Shown: positions 58,045-64,000 of the stretch, piece by piece
How positions within the stretch are numbered: the first letter of the stretch is position 1
Layout: each line of letters opens with the position of its first letter
Source of the DNA: Nelumbo lutea
Taxonomy: Eukaryota; Streptophyta; Magnoliopsida; Proteales; Nelumbonaceae
NCBI GenBank assembly: GCA_022828595.1
Contig: JAKGHH010000008.1
Location: 9,103,728-9,167,727, forward strand
Reading direction: 5' to 3'
DNA: 64,000 nucleotides
Made by a program: the position numbers and the translations under genes
Notes under the pieces: generated by a model
Databases searched by the model: none
What the model saw: only the letters and a program-made list of their open reading frames with translations
Told to the model about the DNA's origin: nothing

Positions 58045-59246
58045 TTATAGGTAGTATCGCCTTAAATTAACAATGTTCCACGCTCGGGGTACTTGTTTGC
58101 CTTCTAAGGTTTTGAGCTCGTATGCCCCCCCGAGCGCTCTCTTTACTTTATAGGGCCCTTCCCAGTTTGGTCCAAGTTTGCCCACGCTGGGTTCGGGCAC
58201 CATAATCTTACGAAGGACCAGGTCGCCGACCCGGAAGCTTCGCTGCTTTACTCTGGCATTGTAGTAGCGAGCTACCTGCTGTTGGTAGGTCGTTGTCCGG
58301 ATGTGCGCGAGGTCCCTTACCTCGTCTAGTAGGTCAAGGTTGGTACGTAACTCATCTCCGTTTGTCCGATCGTCATATGTTTCTAGTCGCAATGTTGGTA
58401 CTTTGATTTCCGCCGGGATCACTGCTTCAGTGTCGTAGGTGAGGTTGAAGGGGGTTTCTCCCGTGGCAGTTTTTTCTGTAGTTCGGTGATCCCATAAAAC
58501 ACTTGGTAGCGCTTCCGCCCACAATCCCTTAGCTCGAACTAGACGTGCTTTTAGTCCGCGCAGGATGGCTCTATTCATTACTTCTGTCTGGCCGTTTGCC
58601 TATGGGTGCGCGACTGAGTGAAGTTCTGTCGAATCCCCATGTTCTGACACCACTCTTGGAATTTGATATCCTCGAACTACTTGCCGTTGTCAGAGATTAA
58701 TACCCGAGGTAACCCGAAGTGACATACTATGTTCTTCCAAAAGAAGTTCTGTATGTTTCAGGCCGTAACTGTTGCCAGAGGTTCAGCTTCTATCCACTTC
58801 GTGAAGTAATCTACTGCCACAACTAGGAATTTTCTCCCACCTGTTGCTGGCGGGAATGGCCCCAAGAGGTCGATGCCCCATTGTGCAAAGGTCCACGGGC
58901 TGGCGAGGTATTTGAGGTCGGAAGCAGGCTAATGGTGGATATTGGCATGCTTTTGACACTTGTCGCATTTTCTAACGAGCTCGACTGCTTCTGCCTTCAT
59001 CATTGGCCAGTAGTATCCTTATCGAAGTGCTTTTTGGGCGAGTGCTCTGCCCCCCAGGTGTCCATCGCACAGACCTTCATGAATGCCGCGGAGTATGAAC
59101 TCGAATTCAGCAGATCGCAGGCAACGCAAGTAGGGGAGCGTGTAGGACCATCGGTACAACCGTTCGTCAATTATGACGTATTTGGCTGCCTGGCGCTGCA
59201 CCCTCTTGGTCGCGTTGCGTTCTGCAGGGAGGGTTCCATCTAGCAA
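58045..59246 (-). pseudogene. Tat-type integrase, broken
   Basis: The zinc-binding H2C2 part is at 59246-58920 (HEGLCDGHLGG, then KCDKCQKHANIHH), with a stop in between. The core follows, with WGIDLLGPFPPATGG and LISDNGK. The C-terminal part (58578-58045) is open, with GLWAEALPSVLWDHRTT, ETPFNLTYDTEAVIP, FRVGDLVLRK and GPNWEGPYKV. The usual GTEF-like segment after the second Asp is damaged. Confidence 0.88.
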
Positions 59247-59267
59247 GAAGCTCGCGTGTGGGTCGAT

Positions 59268-60605
59268 TCAGCTCAGCTCAGCTTCGAGGACGGGAGCGAC
59301 CTCCTCTGCCCCACCGAGAATACTAGGACGTGGTAAGTCCTCTATGTACACGGTTCTCATGTTGTTGTGGCTTGTGCTGGCTAACTGGGACAGAGCGTCG
59401 GCCTCAGTGTTTTTTGACCTCAGGATTTGCCTGATGAAGTGTGAATGGAAGTTGAGCAGGGCCTCTTTTACTTTCGCCAAGTATGCGATCATGGAGAGCT
59501 CGCGTGCTTCGTACTCGCCCGTAACTTGGTTGACCACGAGCTGGGAATCGCTGCAGATGACCAAATGCTTTGCTCTTACCTTTTGCGCTAGGTTTAGCCC
59601 AGCTATCAGTGCTTCGTATTCTGCCTCGTTGTTAGATGCCGCGAACTCAAAGCGTAGTGCATATTCCAATTTTGTGCCGCCCGGGCCGCATAAGACTATT
59701 CCAGCCACGCTGCCTTGCTGGTTCGAGGAACCATCTACGTGATGAATCCAGGGCCCCTCATCCCAGTTCGCGTTTCGCCTGACCAGGAGAGATACCACAC
59801 TGACTGCTACTTCACGGGGTTCAGACTCTATTGGCTTGGGAGCTTCAGGTTCGCCCGAACTGGGGACCTCGGGCTCAACCTGTTGAGGGGCTTCGCGGCT
59901 GAAAGTGCACTCGGCGATAAAATCTACCAAAGCTTGGGCTTTAATTGCGGTCCGTGGTTTGTACTGGAGATCGTACTTGCTGAATTCGATGGCCCACTTC
60001 GTCAGCCTACCGGAGACCTCGGGCTTCAACAAGACTTGTCTTAGGGGTTTGTCGGTTAAGATGACGACGGTGTGAGCTTGGAAGTACGAGCGGAGTTTTT
60101 GAGCTGATATCACCAGTACGTACGCTATTTTTTCTATCTGCGGGTACCTCGTCTCTGCTCCCTGCAGAATTTTACTAACGTAATAGATGGGCTGCTGGAC
60201 CCGATCTACTTCCTTTACTAGTACCGAACTGACCACCTCATCACTCGCCGAGAGGTACAGTTCTAAGACCTCGCCCTCCTCGGGTCTGGCTAAGGTTGGT
60301 ACAGTGGCAAGGTAGGTTTTTAGCTCGTCGAACGCGAGTTGGAAATCTCGGGTCCATTCGAACTCTTTGCCTTTGATTGCCCTAAAGAAAGACAGGCAGC
60401 GGTCGGCCAATTTTGACATGAAGCGGCTCAGAGCGGCTGTGCGGCCGTTTAGCCTTTGAACTTCTTTTACTTTCCGGGGTGGTCTCATATCAAGGATGGC
60501 CTTTATTTTGTCCGGGTTGGCCTCAATACCGCGCCGGTTGACAATGTACCTTAGAAACTTACCCGAGGTGACACCGAAGACACACTTGTTTGGGTTTAGT
60601 CTCAT
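59268..60605 (-). pseudogene. Tat-type RT end, RNase H and archaeal-type RNase H
   Basis: A 445-codon open stretch. It starts with the RT thumb (LNPNKCVFGVTSGKFL) and the connection (FEWTRDFQLAFDELK). RNase H follows with TRYPQIEKIAYVLV and FQAHTVVILTDKPL; its first catalytic Asp is not recognisable, as usual in Tat elements. A second RNase H then has all four acidic motifs: VDGSS, NNEAEYEALI, CSDSQLVV and TEADALSQLA. Confidence 0.9.
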
Positions 60606-61806
60606 TTTATACTAACGCAGAATTTGGAAGACAGAATCCAAGTCTTTTATTAATTCTTGCGAGAACTGTGTTTTGACGACCATGTCGTCTACATAACATT
60701 CTATTTTCTTGCCGATTAAGGGCTGAAAAAGCTTATTTACAAGTCTTTGGAAGGTCGCCTCGGCATTCTTTAGCCTGAAGGGCATTACCTTGTAACAGTA
60801 CAGGCCGAACTCGGTAATGAAACTGGTTTTTTCTTCGTCGGACTAGTCCATCTTGATTTGGTTGTAGCCTGAGTAGGTGTCCAGGAAGCTTAGCAGCTCA
60901 TGTCCCGAGGTCGCGTCCACTTGGCAGTCAATTCGGGGCAGGGGGAAGCAGTCTTTTGGGCAAGCTCGGTTCAAGTCGGTGTAGTCGATGCACATGCGCC
61001 ACTTGCCGTTATTTTTTTTTCACCAGCACTGGGTTGGCTACCCAGCTCAGGTAATGAACTTCCCTTATGAAGTCCACTGCGAGGAGTTTTTCGAATTCTT
61101 CGTCGACCGCCCTCCAGCGCTCCGGGGATAAGTTGCATTTCTTCTGTCTAATGGGTCTGACTACAGGGTCAGTGTTAAGCTTGTGAGTTATAAGGTCAGG
61201 GTCAATACTGGGCATATCCACTGCGGACCATTCAAAAATATCTAAATTTTGGAGTAAGAAACTCACCAGTTCAGTTCGCAAAGGCTCCTTGACGGAAGCA
61301 CCGATCTGTAGTGTTCGCGTCGGATCTGTAGCCGAGGTCGGGACTGTGACTGTTTCCTCAGTGGGCGAAGCTCGTGCCTCGCCCTGCTCCGTAGGCCGCT
61401 CCAGTTCGAGGTCATCGGCTGCCTTGGTTTTTCCCTTTAGGGCGGCAACATAGCATTTGTGGGACTCAAGTTGGTCACCCCGCGCTACCCCCACACCGAA
61501 GTCCGTTGGGAACTTCATTTCCAGATAATAGGTGGAGACCACTGCGCTCAGAATATGCGTAATTGGTTGCCCTATTGTGGCGTTGTATGGGGAGGGGGTC
61601 GCGACCACCAGCAAATTGTGGTTGAGTCTTACCGCGCATGGCCATGTGTCGACTTCCACAGGTACTGTTATCTTCCCCAGGGGCCGAACTTCCTCTCTGT
61701 TGAAGCCCACCAGAGGAGTGTGCGCGGGTTTCAACTCACTTTTCTGCGACTGTAATTGGTCGAACGCCGATTTGAATAGGATGTCTGCCGAACTGCCTGA
61801 GTCCAC
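60606..61806 (-). pseudogene. Tat-type protease and RT, broken
   Basis: The protease begins at 61806 (MDSGSSADILF) and includes VGFNREEVRPLG and YNATIGQP. The RT starts with VDFIREVHYLSWVANPVLVKKK (split by a T-tract at 61010). It continues in another frame with WRMCIDYTDLNRACPKD, DTYSGYNQIKM, a stop at about 60845, and the catalytic YVDDMVVKT near 60690. A further stop lies at 60613. Confidence 0.88.
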
Positions 61807-61944
61807 CAGTACGCGCTGGACTTCGAAGTCGCTGATCCTTAGCTTTATGACTAGCGCGTCGTCGTGGGGGTAGTGAACACCTTGCGCATCGTCTTCTGTA
61901 AAAAAGATCGGTTCTTCTGTCTTTGGCCTCTTGGGAGGGTTTTG

Positions 61945-63867
61945 CTACTCTCGGGTTGCTTCGCGAACTGACGTCCGTGTTGCTGCCGAAGTGCATCCTG
62001 CCACCACTTTACCGCCCATTATCGCGTGGACGGTTCCCCAGACTGGCCTCTCTTCTGGGGGAGGTCGCTGCAAGGCTTCGGCCGGTCTGCTGCTCGACTC
62101 AGGGGCATCCTTCTCGTGTTCCCCTTGCCGACCTGCTTTATTACTATTGTCATAATGTACAAAATTTCTCAAGTACCCGCGACGGATGTGTCCCTCTATT
62201 TCGTCGCGGAGATTATTACATTTCTCGGTGCTATGACCGTGATCTTTATGAAAACTACAGTATAGATTTTTGTTCCTTTCGTTTGGGTTGCTCTTCAGGC
62301 GAGGTGGCCACTTTATGTAGGGGGCGTCCTTGATCGTCATCAAGATCTCGGTCCGCCTTGTGTTCAACGGCGTGTAATCCGTTCGAACTGCTAAGGGAGT
62401 TCGGGACGGCTGGCTTGGCTTTGCCTCACGGTTCTGGCTTCTTCTGTCGCCGAGGTTGGAGGGCTCGTCTTCAATTTTTCTTTTTTCAATCCCGCCTTCG
62501 GCTCTCTGGTTGATTTCTTCCTCTGTTCTCATAAACTTGTTCGCGAGCTTGAGGAAGTTGGCTACGGTTGCTGGTTGGCTGGCCACCATGTGCCATTTGA
62601 ATATTTTGTGCGTCACCCCTCTTTTGGCCACGACGAGCTGTACCGTGGGGTCTAACCGAGGGATCTACAAACATGCTTCATTGAACCACTTGATGTAGCT
62701 CCGGATGGGTTCTCCCTCTCTTTGGATTACCCCGAAGATACTTTCCTCGGTTCTGGTGCACCTCTTGCTGGTAACAAAGTGTGTGGTGAAGATCTGCACG
62801 AACTGGGCCCAGCTTCTTATTGACCCGGAAGTTAGGTTCCGATACCAGGTGCGGACCACCCCTCTGAAGGTGGTGGTGAAGGCCACGCACATGCATGACT
62901 CGCTGGCCCTAGCGAGGTGCATTTGCGACTGGAACCCGTCGACGTGGTCGTTGGGGTCAAAGGACCAATCATACTTGTCTAGAGATGGGAGTTTGAAATC
63001 TCTAGGAAAGGGGACTGCCAGAAGTTCTGCTGAAAGGGGGGAAGGAACTGAGAATGGGGACGGTTTTTACCTCGCCCGAGCTCATTTCTTCCTTGCCTCT
63101 GAGCTCGGGTAGCACATGGGTAGCAGTTTGGCGATTTTACCGATGCCTTCTTTGAGTGGGCCTGGTGCTGGCGCTGCTCGCCTCCATGCTGCTGAGCTCG
63201 ATGGACCCGGAATGCTGGCTTGCTGCTAGGTCGCTGAACCGGTTCTCCGTGAGTGGGAACTTAGGCTTGGAGCACCGAGGTGACTTTGTGGGCGAGGTTC
63301 TTGACCCACCCGCGAGCTGTGAGGCGGGGGTGATCTTTCTTTGCTTTCGGCCCAAGGAAGAGACATGACTATTAGGGAGGTTCTGGGGTCGGGATGCTTC
63401 TCCTTGGTGTGGTCGTCCACCTTGAAGGGAGGCTTTGACCGACTTTGAAACAGGGTGCCGGGGGGGGGGAGCAATGGCTGGTTTAAGGGTAGCTGAGGGA
63501 ACTGTTGCTGATAATGGTGTTGGGAGAGGTGGTGCAATACCTGGTGTTGCTGGAGTTGGTGCTGCTGGAATTGCTGCATTTGGGCCTGCATTGCCCGCAT
63601 GTATTACATTAGATCATCTAGCTGGTTCTGGCAGGTTGCCAGTGGGACAGTAGTTGGTTCCACGAAGTTCGTTTCAATGGGGAGTGGAAGAGGGATGTTC
63701 AACGAAGGAGTGTTCAGAGGCGCCACTGCCTATGGCACATTCAAACTAGGGATCCCATCCCCTGAAAGGGGGATGGTGAACTGCCCAATGCACACCGCTG
63801 GAACATGGAGTTGCTCTCCGGTAGTGGCTGTTTCTGCTCCACGTCCGACACTATTGGAGGAGGCCAT
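61945..63867 (-). pseudogene. Tat-type gag, broken
   Basis: The probable start is ATG 63867 (MASSNSVGRGAET). A Gln/His-rich stretch (63600-63490) follows, then the gag domain (63000-62665) with GVVRTWYRNL, FTTHFVTSKR and GEPIRSYIKWFNEACL. The C-terminal part is at 62631-61945 with a CSFHKDHGHSTEKC zinc-binding motif. Stops occur near 63765, 63602 and 62664. Confidence 0.82.
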
Positions 63868-63930
63868 GGGTGTTGGAGTTTTTGAAAGAAGGGTAGGTAA
63901 GAGATTTAGAGGGAGGCTTTTGGAAGCGTT

Positions 63931-63946
63931 CCCACAGACGGTGCCA
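63931..63946 (-). other. Primer-binding site of the Tat-type element
   Basis: The minus strand reads TGGCACCGTCTGTGGG, two bases inside the 5' LTR. It is close to the TGGCGCCGTCTGTGGG used by many Tat elements. Confidence 0.75.
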
Positions 63947-63948
63947 AT

Positions 63949-64000
63949 TGATGGAGCGCGATCCGGCCGGTCTTAGCTGTCAACGATTTCGCCTCTGAGA
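63949..64000 (-). repeat. 5' LTR of the Tat-type element, cut by the window
   Basis: TGATGGAGCGCGATCCGGCC onwards is nearly identical to the first 52 bases of the LTR at 54280. Confidence 0.88.

Larger units (their letters stand above)
54280..64000 (-). mobile_element. Tat-type Ty3/Gypsy element with antisense extra ORF
   Basis: On the minus strand it has the end of the 5' LTR (64000-63949, cut by the window), PBS (63946-63931), gag, protease, RT, a degenerate RNase H, a second archaeal-type RNase H, integrase, polypurine tract and 3' LTR (55092-54280). The double RNase H marks the Tat group. Between integrase and 3' LTR lies an extra ORF on the opposite strand, also known in this group. The element is clearly richer in G+C than the DNA around it. 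Stops in RT, integrase and gag show it is inactive. Confidence 0.9.

Noticed and set aside
59173..60044. Long + strand frames opposite the Tat RNase H and integrase
   Set aside because: They are shadows of the minus-strand pol in G+C-rich sequence; the minus strand shows all catalytic motifs.

Overview
The window is nuclear DNA of a flowering plant. It holds parts of two host genes in a dense, nested layer of retrotransposons. The evidence for a plant is: GT-AG introns; a complete CCD8 gene, which is a plant strigolactone enzyme; RNase H-bearing L1-type LINEs; Copia and Gypsy elements primed by initiator tRNA-Met; and a Tat-type Gypsy element. The long TE-filled introns fit a woody or early-diverging lineage, but I cannot name the species.

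Host genes. A YebC/TACO1-family gene on the + strand contributes its last four coding exons (8421-8577, 8772-9049, 27269-27389, 29568-29660). Its 5' exons must lie left of the window, so positions 1-8420 are probably intron as well. The second visible intron is 18.2 kb and packed with LINEs and a duplicated minisatellite. CCD8 (carotenoid cleavage dioxygenase 8) lies convergent on the - strand (33797 down to 30333). It has six intact exons, 577 codons, a TATA box and a G-box upstream, and a 271-bp MITE with a 9-bp target duplication in intron 3.

Transposon layout. 1-7388: a Gypsy element (- strand) broken by two 5'-truncated LINE tails and a Copia fragment. 10738-11747: LINE tail C. 12907-14403: a duplicated ~0.8-kb unit with a 32-bp minisatellite. 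14418-26170: LINE tails D and E, with E split by a 9.2-kb LINE (F) flanked by a 19-bp target duplication. 33.9-44.7 kb: AT-rich intergenic DNA with small non-autonomous elements. 44745-53113: a complete but decayed Copia element (- strand) with target duplication GAATA, carrying a solo Gypsy-type LTR inside its 3' LTR. 54280 to the right edge: a Tat-type Gypsy element (- strand) with an antisense extra ORF on the + strand.

The most unusual observation is a ~1.9-kb module (16263-18206 + strand, and 50483-52319 - strand) shared at high identity by LINE F and the Copia element. In each it ends at the start codon of the first ORF, so two unrelated retrotransposon classes appear to share one 5' untranslated/promoter region.

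All transposon reading frames seen here are broken. The two host genes look intact over the part visible. Boundaries were read by eye; LTR ends supported by TG/CA ends, PBS/PPT or target duplications are the most reliable.
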